Part shown: positions 1-7,799 of the stretch, piece after piece
Layout: every line of letters begins with the position of its first letter
How positions within the stretch are numbered: position 1 is the stretch's first letter
The notes under the pieces: generated by a model
Databases searched by the model: none
Seen by the model: the letters and a program-made list of their open reading frames with translations, nothing else
What the model was told of the DNA's origin: nothing
Source of the DNA: Desulfuromonadaceae bacterium
GTDB lineage: Bacteria; Desulfobacterota; Desulfuromonadia; Desulfuromonadales; Geopsychrobacteraceae
Direction: 5' to 3'
DNA length: 17,096 nucleotides
Assembly (NCBI GenBank): GCA_016744555.1
Contig: JADGED010000030.1
Location: forward strand, 1 to 17,096
Program-made: the position numbers and the translations under genes

Positions 1-1830
1 CAGCGAACAGCTATTCTAGACGCTATGGAATCAGAAGCGAGAAGTACAGTTACATCCATCGGGCAGATTACTGCTAGTGCAATTATAGGCGAAGATTATG
101 GAAGCGTCGTTGAGCACTGTCTGCAAGTAGTTCAAGAGAGCCCAACGATCCTTTATGTTGTCGTTACTCGCAATGACGGTTTTTCCCTAGCAATCAATAA
201 TAAAGGCTGGCGGCAAAACAACCTAAGTGGAATCTGGCTACCAGAGAAGAGAATTGCAAGCAGCCACTTCACTCAAAGCCAAATTGTAGATGAAGAAACT
301 TACCACTACTCATATCCGTTCCAATATTCAAACATAGACTGGGGCTGGATCCACATTGGACTCTCTCTAAAGAAATTTGATGCTGCACTGACGACCCTTT
401 ATCTGCGCACGACCATCATCGCACTACTATGCATGGTTTTCAGCCTTTGGATTGCTTTTGTTTTATCTCGTAAAATTTCTAAACCAATATCTGCCCTTAC
501 GCGAGTGACTCAACTCCTTACCCAAGGAGATCTAAGTGCCCGTGCAGAAATTAATTCGGGTGACGAGCTCCAACAATTAGGCGAATCATTTAATCTCATG
601 GCCAGCAGGCTAGAACAAACCCAAAACGAGATTATGGCTGCTAAAGATAATGCCGAGGCAGCGAACCAGGCTAAATCACAATTTCTTGCCAATATGAGCC
701 ATGAAATCCGCACCCCAATGAATGGAGTACTAGGCCTACTTAACCTGCTAACCGAAACAAAATTAACCTCGCAGCAAGCCAAGATGACCAATTTAGCACA
801 CGGATCTGCAGAGAACTTACTTGAGATCATAAACAACCTTCTCGATTTTTCTAAAATTGAAGCAGGGAAGCTTGAACTAGAATCCGCACAATTCAATCTT
901 GCAGAATTAATTCATGATGTGTTTGAGCTTTTTAAAATCAAGTGCATTGCTGACAATATAGAACAAATATTTCATATAGATTCTGAGATCCCCACTACTA
1001 TCACGGGAGACTCTGGCCGCTTACGTCAGGTGCTTATAAATTTGGTCGGGAATGCGGTGAAGTTTACCGATACAGGCAAAGTGTCGATAAATGTCGACTT
1101 TGTTGAAAAGAAAAACGGTTCCTTAATTCTACGTTTTACAGTGCAAGACACCGGCTCCGGAATTTCTATTGATAAATTGGCAGTAATTTTTGATCCTTTC
1201 TCGCAAGCTGACAACTCTATGGCTCGTCGTTATGGTGGAACTGGGCTTGGTCTATCTATCTCTAAAGAGTTAGTTGTGGCGATGGGGGGACAGCTAACCG
1301 CGCAAAGTGAATTAGGTCATGGCTCAACATTCTCCTTCACCATACAACTAGATGACACCAACTTAAGTGCTGACAACAATGAAATAATTGACCCAGAAGA
1401 ATCACCGCTAGAAGAGATAGACGCCCTTCCATTACGAAAAGTACTGCTAGCAGAAGACAATGAAGTGAACCAATTACTCGCAATAATGGTTCTTGAATCG
1501 TTGAATTGTGAGGTAGATACAGTCGTAAACGGCCGTGAAGCAGTTGCTGCAATAGAAAATTCAAACTATGATATAATCTTTATGGATTGTCAAATGCCAG
1601 AAGTTGATGGCTATGAGGCTACCGCACTTATCCGTCAACAAGAGGCAAAAAATGATGACAACACGAAAGATTCTATCATCATTGCGCTAACCGCTAACGC
1701 CATGGAAGGTGACCGGGATGAATGCTTGAATGCTGGGATGGATGATTATATTGCCAAGCCATTCACACCTGTTGAAATTCAGGCAACATTAGCTCGCTGG
1801 TGCAGTAAAGATTCTAAAACAACAGGGTAA
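1..1830 (+). CDS. Hybrid sensor histidine kinase, 5' end cut by window
   Basis: This is an inner-membrane sensor kinase that would autophosphorylate on a histidine and pass phosphate to its own receiver domain. The frame is open from base 1, so the true start lies upstream and the ATG at 25 is probably internal. Numbering from that ATG: residues 1-127 look like the end of an extracytoplasmic sensor domain, 129-149 is a hydrophobic membrane helix, and about 150-202 is a HAMP linker (SKPISALTRV). The HisKA box NMSHEIRTP has phosphoacceptor H226. The ATPase domain shows the N box (INLVGNAVKF) and the G boxes DTGSGIS and GGTGLGLS. A receiver domain from about 470 has E477/D478, phosphoacceptor D521 and K578. 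No HPt domain follows. The sensed signal is unknown. A single-domain regulator follows after 37 bases and is a plausible partner. Confidence 0.93.
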   Translation, partial: QRTAILDAMESEARSTVTSIGQITASAIIGEDYGSVVEHCLQVVQESPTILYVVVTRNDGFSLAINNKGWRQNNLSGIWLPEKRIASSHFTQSQIVDEETYHYSYPFQYSNIDWGWIHIGLSLKKFDAALTTLYLRTTIIALLCMVFSLWIAFVLSRKISKPISALTRVTQLLTQGDLSARAEINSGDELQQLGESFNLMASRLEQTQNEIMAAKDNAEAANQAKSQFLANMSHEIRTPMNGVLGLLNLLTETKLTSQQAKMTNLAHGSAENLLEIINNLLDFSKIEAGKLELESAQFNLAELIHDVFELFKIKCIADNIEQIFHIDSEIPTTITGDSGRLRQVLINLVGNAVKFTDTGKVSINVDFVEKKNGSLILRFTVQDTGSGISIDKLAVIFDPFSQADNSMARRYGGTGLGLSISKELVVAMGGQLTAQSELGHGSTFSFTIQLDDTNLSADNNEIIDPEESPLEEIDALPLRKVLLAEDNEVNQLLAIMVLESLNCEVDTVVNGREAVAAIENSNYDIIFMDCQMPEVDGYEATALIRQQEAKNDDNTKDSIIIALTANAMEGDRDECLNAGMDDYIAKPFTPVEIQATLARWCSKDSKTTG

Positions 1831-1867
1831 GTTTTATATTTACCTATTACAAGGCAGGATAGATCTT

Positions 1868-2236
1868 ATGGCAAATCAACCTACAGTTCTATTGGCTGAA
1901 GACGATGAAATGTTTGTCTTGCTTGCCAAAACTATGCTGGAAGAACTTGGATTTGAGGTCTTAGACACCAAAAACGGTGCGGAAGCTCTAACTGTTTATC
2001 ACCATAATAACGAAAAAATTAAACTAGTTGTAACGGATATCGGCATGCCAATTATGGATGGGTATGAGCTAGTTCGGCAATTAAATCAATGTGCTCCAAA
2101 CTTACCAATTTATGTCTCTAGTGGATTGCCAGATTGCGAAATTACAGAGCAACTGCCACCGGAATCAATCGCAGGAATCATAAAAAAACCTTACACATTT
2201 GAATCACTAAAAGGAATTTTATTACCAACAAAATAG
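1868..2236 (+). CDS. Single-domain (CheY-like) response regulator
   Basis: This is a stand-alone receiver domain of 122 residues with no output domain, so it would act by protein-protein contact or as a phosphorelay intermediate. Acidic pocket residues E11, D12 and D13 are visible in LLAEDDEM. D57 in VVTDIGMP is the phosphoacceptor, the switch Ser/Thr lies in YVSSG, and K107 precedes the conserved proline in IIKKPY. The ATG at 1868 has a modest AGGAT Shine-Dalgarno at 1856-1860. It lies 37 bases after the hybrid kinase with no terminator between, so the two are likely co-transcribed. Its partner and output cannot be read from the sequence. Confidence 0.9.
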   Translation: MANQPTVLLAEDDEMFVLLAKTMLEELGFEVLDTKNGAEALTVYHHNNEKIKLVVTDIGMPIMDGYELVRQLNQCAPNLPIYVSSGLPDCEITEQLPPESIAGIIKKPYTFESLKGILLPTK

Positions 2237-2268
2237 TTAGCACAAAGCTGTCAATTAATATCAACAGA

Positions 2269-2308
2269 TTGGGCAGCACATAAAATACCGCTGCCCAAGC
2301 TGCCTTTT
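2269..2308 (+). terminator. Probable intrinsic terminator after the response regulator
   Basis: A perfect 9-bp inverted repeat TTGGGCAGC (2269-2277) / GCTGCCCAA (2290-2298) with a 12-base loop lies 32 bases past the regulator stop. A short T run (TTTT, 2305-2308) follows after six bases. The weak, offset T tract makes it a poor canonical terminator. Its place between convergent genes supports termination on the + strand. On the - strand no T run follows the stem. Confidence 0.5.
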
Positions 2309-2347
2309 AACTTATATAATATTCACAGCACATAACTTGCCTATAGC

Positions 2348-3259
2348 TCAACTTTGCGCTTTAATTACCTCGACTATTTCCTGCAAAACTTGATCGGCTT
2401 TATCATAAGGAACCTGGCAGGTCCCAACAGCTTTATGCCCGCCACCACCATATTTCAGCATTAGTGAACCAACATCCACATTGGACGTACGATTAAGGAC
2501 ACTATAACCAACCGAGATGGATACAAACTCTTTACCACGACCATCAATCAAGCGAACTGAAATATTGGTTTCTGGAAATAAAGAATAAATTAGAAAACGG
2601 TTGCCAGGAGGGTTATCTGTCGCCCCTCTAGAATCGGTAATAACTGCGGGGCCATCCTGAACCGAGGTTTCAAGAAGAACTTTTTTAAACACCACATCGT
2701 TTTCAAAGTAACGCTCGACCCGCTCTTGGACATCTGGAAGTTGCAAAATCTCTTCAATAGGTTTATTCCCTAGATACTCCATCAAATCACGCATCAACTG
2801 TAGATTGCTGATCCGATAATCCTTGTGGTAACCGAGACCTGTTCGAGGATCGCAAATAAAGCCGAGAAGCACCCACCCTTCGGGAGTCATAATATCTTTT
2901 TCACTCAGTTGGGCGGAATCAACTTTATCGACATATTCAAGCATTTCATGGAATTTTTCGAATTTTTCAGGGCCATAATAGTTACAAACGACCCTTGCTG
3001 CACTTAATGCTTCTTCACTGCAGCCTTCGTATTTACCTTCGAGGTCAAGACGCTCCTGCTCGCTTGAGTGATGATCAAACCAGAGGCCACAACCTTCAAC
3101 GTAGGGGACATTTGCAAGGATGTCGTCTTTAGTTACCTCTACTTTTCCATCCTGAAGGTCCTTGGGGTGGGCATAGACCATTTCGTCCATGAGGCCAATC
3201 TCTTTTAAGAGCACTGCACAAGCGATACCGTCAAAATCGGAACGTGTCAAAAGTCTCAT
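2348..3259 (-). CDS. DHH-family phosphoesterase (exopolyphosphatase/nanoRNase-like)
   Basis: A cytoplasmic metal-dependent phosphoesterase of the DHH/DHHA1 superfamily, about 303 residues. Family members degrade polyphosphate, oligoribonucleotides, pAp or cyclic dinucleotides, and the substrate here cannot be assigned. Visible motifs are DFDG at residues 8-11, the signature DHH at 62-64 (WFDHH), an acidic D in YVDKVDS, and the C-terminal DHHA1 substrate-binding GGGGHKAVG at 271-279. I chose the ATG at 3259 because AGGAG lies 9 bases upstream and the protein then begins directly with the first strand (MRLLTRSDFDG). An in-frame ATG at 3289 would add ten residues and lies upstream of that Shine-Dalgarno. 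The gene stands alone: it converges with the response regulator and lies about 300 bases downstream of the ligase gene. Confidence 0.85.
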   Translation of the reverse strand: MRLLTRSDFDGIACAVLLKEIGLMDEMVYAHPKDLQDGKVEVTKDDILANVPYVEGCGLWFDHHSSEQERLDLEGKYEGCSEEALSAARVVCNYYGPEKFEKFHEMLEYVDKVDSAQLSEKDIMTPEGWVLLGFICDPRTGLGYHKDYRISNLQLMRDLMEYLGNKPIEEILQLPDVQERVERYFENDVVFKKVLLETSVQDGPAVITDSRGATDNPPGNRFLIYSLFPETNISVRLIDGRGKEFVSISVGYSVLNRTSNVDVGSLMLKYGGGGHKAVGTCQVPYDKADQVLQEIVEVIKAQS

Positions 3260-3557
3260 TCTATTATTCTCCTGATTAATAACAACCATGCTGAGAAAAT
3301 CTCTGCCGCATCAGGTACATATACCGGTATTGTTACTACCCCCAACCAGCGCACAGAGCCGCCTTAAGAAATATCACTTTACTTAATACAGTTTAACATT
3401 ACAAGCTTTTGGTTTGCGGTAACTTATAAAACCTGTCGAACTAAGTTTCGTTATAACAACTAATAGTGGTAGTTACAGTCATTATACATTCAAAAAATTG
3501 TGGGCTTAAATCGGCAAACCATTATTTCAATCGAATCATTCTGCACATCAAAACCAA
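3260..3557. other. Intergenic region between ligase and DHH genes
   Basis: About 300 AT-rich bases with no credible gene. On the - strand a TATAAT hexamer (3481-3486 read in reverse) sits about 220 bases before the DHH start, without a convincing -35 box. A 10-bp perfect palindrome ATACCGGTAT is at 3321-3330. I see no clear terminator for the upstream ligase gene. A promoter for the DHH gene probably lies here, but I cannot place it firmly. Confidence 0.4.
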
Positions 3558-5642
3558 TCAAACAATTTCATCTTCAATCCGTTGATCAAACACCCGCTGA
3601 CTCTTGCGCTCAGAACGTGGCAGGGTGGCGTAATCAATTAATTCCAACTCCACCGAAACCAACAATTGCTTCTTAATTTGGTGGGTAACTTCACGACTAA
3701 GTTCTGGGCTACGCTTGCTATCTACACCTTCAGCTCGCTCTACTAACAAACGCAGGTTATCCCTGCCGGCCTTGTCACGAGTCAGGTGAATTTGATATTC
3801 GGAACCGATACCGGGAACAGCGGAGAGGATGGTATCTATGCTACTGGGGTAAATATTGACGCCACGGAACTTTATGGTGTCATCGCTGCGCCCTTTAATC
3901 CTAGAGTGGCGTGGCAAGATACTGCCACATTCACAGCGACCGGGGATAATGCGGGTAATGTCACGGGTGCGGTAACGAATTAATGGCGCTCCCTCTTTAC
4001 ACAAGGTCGTGACCACCATTTCTCCCCACTCCCCTTCTGGGACCGGTTGCAGGGTTTCGGGATCGAGAATTTCTAGCAAGTAATAATCGCCCCAATAATG
4101 GATACAATCGTGTTCGCTACACTCTATACCGGTTCCAGGGCCATACAACTCAGTCAACCCGGTAATATCAAATAATTCAGCGCCACCGAACAGTTCGGAA
4201 ATTTTCTTTCGCATCGAGCGACTGGAGCGCTCCGAACCATAGATAATTTTTTTAACTGCAATCTGATCGGCAACGCCACGCTTGTGGATCTCTTCAGCCA
4301 TCAACAGTGCCATTGATGCGGTTGAACAAAAAACCGTTGATTGGAAATCGAGCAAAAATTGAATTTGCATATCGATATTACCGGGGCCAACTGGAACGGC
4401 CAAAGCACCTACCTTCTCACAACCTAGCTGGAAGCCCATTCCGGCAGTCCATACACCATAACCGACAGCAACTTGCACCCGATCAAGGGAATTTACTCCG
4501 GCCATCTGGTAGCAGCGGGCAAAGAAATCGGTCCAATCATCCAGATCTTTCTGGGTATAACAAAACACCTTACGCTTACCAGTAGTTCCCGAAGAGGCAT
4601 GGACACGAACTATCTGTTCAAACGGTACCGAGCGCAAAGGGAACGGATAGCCGTCACTAAGATCAGCAGCAGTGGTAAACGGTAACTTTTGTAAATCATC
4701 TAACGACTGAATTGCAGCAGGAGCAATCTCTGCCTGTTCCAATTTTTTGCGATATTCTGCCGAACCTTCGTAGGCGTGACGAACCGTCCACTGCAGACCA
4801 GCTAATTGATGTTGTTGTAGCTCTGCTTCATCGGCAAAATTTGGCATAAAATTCTTTTGCATTGCATTTTTCTCCAAACGAATATTGGTCAACCCGGAAG
4901 CACCTAGGCGACTAGACGCTGGATCAGCGTCGCTAGCCGCACCAAGAAAAGCGGAACGGAGGATGGGGTCATTAAGTAAGCGACTACTTTCCCCTTGCTC
5001 GATCACTTTTCCATTGGCTAACAAGTAAGCTTTATCAGAAGCCGAAAGGGCGCGAGCTGCATTTTGTTCAACCAGCAAAATGGTGGTACCTGCGCGTGCC
5101 AACTGATGGATAATAGCAAAAATTTCATCGGTAATTAAAGGTGCCAGACCTAGGCTGGGCTCATCCAGCAACAGGATATCAGGCTTGGCCATTAGAGCCC
5201 GCCCCATTGCTAACATCTGCTGTTCACCACCAGATAAAGTTCCAGCAAGTTGTTCTTGGCGTTCTTCCAACTTCGGAAATCGGCTAAAAACTTCGGCTAT
5301 CCGCGTTGCAGCTTCAGCTTTTGCTAGTTTTAACGGGATTGCCCCCAGCTGTAAATTTTCGAGTACCGATAAGTGGGCGAAGACTTCCCTCCCTTCAGGC
5401 GAGAGCGCCATCCCCAAACGCACCATCTGCGCCGGATTAGTAGTGGTAACATCCTTGCCATTAAGGCTGATTTGCCCAGCGGATGGTTTCAGCAACCCCA
5501 TCAAGCATTTCAGTAAGGTACTCTTTCCGGCCCCATTGGCACCGACAAGGGCAACCGTCTCCCCTTTACCAATTTCGAGATCAACCCCGAAGAGGGCTTG
5601 GGCGGCACCATAATGAGCGGTAAGGTTATTTATTTTCAGCAT
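3558..5642 (-). CDS. LivF ATPase fused in frame to phenylacetate-CoA ligase
   Basis: One uninterrupted frame encodes two normally separate proteins. Residues 1-236 are a full-length LivF, the second ATPase of the branched-chain amino acid ABC importer: Walker A GANGAGKST 34-42, signature LSGGE 136-140, Walker B ILLLDEP, and the Q-loop region. Residues 237-260 form a Ser/Ala-rich linker. Residues 261-694 are a full-length (434 residue) PaaK-type ligase making arylacetyl-CoA from arylacetate, ATP and CoA: AMP loop SSGTTGKRK 350-358, GLTELYGPG, YRTRDIT and the C-terminal lysine region. M261 (ATG at 4862) has its own Shine-Dalgarno, so the ligase could also be made alone. The ATG at 5642 matches usual LivF starts; an upstream GTG at 5663 lies inside a repeat and has no Shine-Dalgarno. 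Either a true fusion or a recent or artefactual frame change at the LivF end. Confidence 0.88.
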   Translation of the reverse strand: MLKINNLTAHYGAAQALFGVDLEIGKGETVALVGANGAGKSTLLKCLMGLLKPSAGQISLNGKDVTTTNPAQMVRLGMALSPEGREVFAHLSVLENLQLGAIPLKLAKAEAATRIAEVFSRFPKLEERQEQLAGTLSGGEQQMLAMGRALMAKPDILLLDEPSLGLAPLITDEIFAIIHQLARAGTTILLVEQNAARALSASDKAYLLANGKVIEQGESSRLLNDPILRSAFLGAASDADPASSRLGASGLTNIRLEKNAMQKNFMPNFADEAELQQHQLAGLQWTVRHAYEGSAEYRKKLEQAEIAPAAIQSLDDLQKLPFTTAADLSDGYPFPLRSVPFEQIVRVHASSGTTGKRKVFCYTQKDLDDWTDFFARCYQMAGVNSLDRVQVAVGYGVWTAGMGFQLGCEKVGALAVPVGPGNIDMQIQFLLDFQSTVFCSTASMALLMAEEIHKRGVADQIAVKKIIYGSERSSRSMRKKISELFGGAELFDITGLTELYGPGTGIECSEHDCIHYWGDYYLLEILDPETLQPVPEGEWGEMVVTTLCKEGAPLIRYRTRDITRIIPGRCECGSILPRHSRIKGRSDDTIKFRGVNIYPSSIDTILSAVPGIGSEYQIHLTRDKAGRDNLRLLVERAEGVDSKRSPELSREVTHQIKKQLLVSVELELIDYATLPRSERKSQRVFDQRIEDEIV
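4872..4876 (-). promoter_or_regulatory. Internal Shine-Dalgarno before the ligase moiety
   Basis: TGGAG on the - strand lies 9 bases before the ATG at 4862, which opens the ligase moiety (MQKNFMPNF). A ribosome binding site at exactly the start expected for a separate PaaK suggests independent initiation inside the fused frame, or a relic of two genes. Confidence 0.6.
4915..4931. repeat. Hairpin in the livF-paaK linker
   Basis: A perfect 7-bp inverted repeat GACGCTG / CAGCGTC with a 3-base loop sits in the segment encoding the linker between the two domains. Such a hairpin is more typical of an intergenic space than of coding DNA. Confidence 0.55.
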
Positions 5643-5651
5643 ATTATCTAA

Positions 5652-5676
5652 CCACAGAATCACGGAGACACAGAGA
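5652..5676. repeat. Purine-rich repeat-like tract abutting the livF start
   Basis: An ACCACAGA / CACGGAGACACAGAG tract of short purine-rich units immediately precedes livF. It resembles low-complexity interspersed repeats seen between genes in many bacteria. It occupies the place where the livF ribosome binding site and upstream gene would be expected, and no Shine-Dalgarno precedes the ATG at 5642. Confidence 0.4.
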
Positions 5677-5713
5677 AAAACTCTATATTCTCATTGGTAA
5701 AAAACTAAACACT

Positions 5714-5986
5714 TTAACGGAGAGGCGGAGAGAGGGAGAGAAAAGCAAAATCAAATATAGCCACCAAGGCACCAAGTTCACCAAGAGAATCAAAAGCAAA
5801 GCAATTCTTTTGGTTTTAAACCTAAAAAGACTTTGCCCTTCTCTCTGCTCTTTGGTGCCTTGGCAGCAGATTCAAGGTTTTAGTTTTAAACCAAAAAAAA
5901 GACGTTGACCTTCTTGGTGTCCTTGGTAGCGAAATTAAATGGTTTGCTTTTCTCTCCAACTCTCCTTCTCAGCGCCTCTCCGTTAA
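5714..5986. repeat. Compound inverted-repeat element between livG and livF
   Basis: About 273 bases of non-coding DNA with nested inverted repeats. The ends are TTAACGGAGAGGCG (5714-5727) and its exact complement (5973-5986). An inner pair GGAGAGAAAAGCAAA (5735-5749) is matched at 5943-5957. Next come CCAAGGCACCAA (5764-5775), matched at 5852-5863, and a degenerate third copy near 5908-5925. Two GTTTTAAACC cores lie at 5813-5822 and 5883-5892. The same modules recur in the element at 10641-10842. No open frame of interest lies inside. The element separates livG and livF, which are normally adjacent. Confidence 0.8.
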
Positions 5987-5995
5987 CAAAAAATT

Positions 5996-6760
5996 TTAAG
6001 CAGTAGCATCACTACGCCCAAGATACGCTTCTAACACCAGTGGATTACGACATACTTCGTCAGGTGTCCCAGTAGCTATGCATTTGCCACTATCAAGGAC
6101 AACTACTTGATCGGCGATTTCCATAACCAGCGCCATGTCATGCTCCACCAGCAGCATTGTGTGACCAGCACTACGAAGCAAACGCAGTTGCTCGGCAACA
6201 GCTTCAGTCTCTTCACCATTTAAGCCAGCAACCGGTTCGTCGAGCAAAATCAATTTTGGCCGTCCAACTGTAGCGCGAGCAAGCTCAACCCTTTTCTTAT
6301 CGCCATAAGCAAGAACTCCAGCTGGCCAGTCAGCCTTATCGGTTAAGCCAAATCGATCCAATGCTTCCAACGCCCGTAACTTTAATTGCCGCTCCCTATG
6401 CCGTAAATATGGTAAACGCAACATCGCCATCACCATAGATTCGCCACCTTCACATGTTAAGCCAGTTAAAATATTTTCTAGCACCGTTAAACGGGGAAAG
6501 ATTTTCAAATTTTGAAAGGTACGGGAAATCCCCAGCCGCGATATTTTAAATGCTGGCAAATGGGCAATTGGCTGCTGTTGAAATTCGATCTCGCCGGAGC
6601 TGGGGGTGAGCACCCCGGTCATACAATTAATCATGGTACTTTTACCCGCGCCATTGGGTCCAATCAGAGCGGTCAATTGTCCTTTAGGGACGGCAAAGGA
6701 AACATCGCTCAAAGCTGGCAAACCACCAAAATTTTTACTGACACGATTAAGTTGCAGCAT
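5996..6760 (-). CDS. livG: Branched-chain amino acid ABC transporter ATPase LivG
   Basis: The first of the two cytoplasmic ATPases that power a Liv-type amino acid importer, 254 residues (usual length). Walker A GPNGAGKST lies at 34-42. The Q loop is in ISRTFQNLKIF. The signature is the degenerate form typical of LivG (LAYGDKKRVELAR instead of LSGGQ). Walker B LILLDEP and switch histidine VEHDM are present. The ATG at 6760 overlaps the end of livM by 14 bases and has a GGAGGGG Shine-Dalgarno inside the livM tail, so translation is likely coupled. Its usual neighbour livF lies 353 bases further on, beyond a repeat element. Confidence 0.95.
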   Translation of the reverse strand: MLQLNRVSKNFGGLPALSDVSFAVPKGQLTALIGPNGAGKSTMINCMTGVLTPSSGEIEFQQQPIAHLPAFKISRLGISRTFQNLKIFPRLTVLENILTGLTCEGGESMVMAMLRLPYLRHRERQLKLRALEALDRFGLTDKADWPAGVLAYGDKKRVELARATVGRPKLILLDEPVAGLNGEETEAVAEQLRLLRSAGHTMLLVEHDMALVMEIADQVVVLDSGKCIATGTPDEVCRNPLVLEAYLGRSDATA

Positions 6761-7745
6761 CTTTACCCCTCCGCAACGCTAATTTAGTCTTAACCATCTC
6801 AATTAAACCGGCCACCAAACCTTGAGGGAGAAACATCAATACCAACACCAGAATTCCACCATGGACAAAATCTTTGTACTCCGCAAAAAAATCCATCCAT
6901 TCTGGTAACATGGTAATCAGAGCCGCACCAAACAACGATCCCCAAATGGAACCCATGCCGCCGATTACCACCATAATCACCATATCGGTTGAGGTGAAGA
7001 TACCGAAAGAGTCGGGGCTAACAAAGCTGTAGCAATGGGCAAACAAACTTCCGGCAATTGAGGCTAAAACCGCTGAGAGGACAAATATTTTAATCTTAGC
7101 GTTACGGGTATTAACTCCCAACGCTGCAGCTGCGGTCTCGTCGCCAGCTAACGCCGACAGTCCACGGCCAACACCGCTACGCACCAAGTTCAAACACAGC
7201 AGCAGGCTTAACAAGGTAAAGCCCCAGAGGAGATAGTGGAGCCGTATTTCATCATCAAACTGAAAATCACCAAAAGATAGATATGGAATCCCAGAAAAAC
7301 CACTTGGACCGCCGGTAACTTCGTCCCACTGTAACAAAATTGTATGGACAACAAAGTTCAAACCCAAGGTTGCCATCGCCAAATAGTGACCTGAAAGGCG
7401 GAGAATAGGAATACCGACCAACAGTGCAACTAACGCTACCAGAGCCGCAACCAGAAACATAGCTGGCCAAGGAGGAAGCTCGTAGGTCCCTGTAGCAATC
7501 GCCGATCCATAAGCCCCCAACCCAAAGAACGCTGCGTGGCCAAGGGATATTTGTCCAGCATAGCCAATAAACAGGTTGAGCCCCAAAACAACAATGGCAT
7601 TAATCGCAATTAGATTGGTAAGACCGATGGTATAAGGATTATCTTCAACCATTGGGTACAACAATAGCGCTAGCGACAAACCAGTAACGGTAAGACCAGT
7701 ACGGTGGAGATAGATAAAATAGAAGATTTTTTGTTTACTAGTCAT
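6747..7745 (-). CDS. livM: Branched-chain amino acid ABC transporter permease LivM
   Basis: An integral inner-membrane permease of 332 residues with about nine to ten hydrophobic segments. Family hallmarks are GYAGQISLGHAAFFGLGAY near the N-terminus, LRLSGHYLAMATL in the middle, the ATPase-docking EAA-like loop in GDETAAAALGVN, and GGMGSIWGSLFGA near the C-terminus. LivM normally pairs with LivH, but no livH or livK is present on either side. The ATG at 7745 is preceded by an AT-rich tract without a recognisable Shine-Dalgarno, and the hairpin mosaic lies just upstream. It overlaps livG by 14 bases. Confidence 0.94.
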   Translation of the reverse strand: MTSKQKIFYFIYLHRTGLTVTGLSLALLLYPMVEDNPYTIGLTNLIAINAIVVLGLNLFIGYAGQISLGHAAFFGLGAYGSAIATGTYELPPWPAMFLVAALVALVALLVGIPILRLSGHYLAMATLGLNFVVHTILLQWDEVTGGPSGFSGIPYLSFGDFQFDDEIRLHYLLWGFTLLSLLLCLNLVRSGVGRGLSALAGDETAAAALGVNTRNAKIKIFVLSAVLASIAGSLFAHCYSFVSPDSFGIFTSTDMVIMVVIGGMGSIWGSLFGAALITMLPEWMDFFAEYKDFVHGGILVLVLMFLPQGLVAGLIEMVKTKLALRRGKDAAT

Positions 7746-7799
7746 TTTGTTGTTATTTAGCCAATTTTAGTAATTTAAGCCTACTTTTGAACTTAGCTT

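Noticed and set aside
510..896. 128-codon antisense frame inside the histidine kinase gene
   Set aside because: Lies wholly within a well-supported kinase gene and has no recognisable protein features.
2825..3007. Small + strand frame opposite the DHH gene
   Set aside because: Antisense to conserved DHH coding sequence and without a ribosome binding site.
3321..3330. Palindrome ATACCGGTAT as a possible operator
   Set aside because: Ten-base palindromes occur by chance, there is no second copy nearby, and no promoter can be placed next to it.
5185..5613. 142-codon antisense frame opposite livF
   Set aside because: Shadow of the conserved ABC ATPase coding sequence; no start signal or independent support.
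5664..5986. CRISPR array suggested by recurring CCAAGG and GAGAGG units
   Set aside because: Units are imperfect, in both orientations and unevenly spaced, with no uniform spacers and no cas genes. They form inverted repeats instead.
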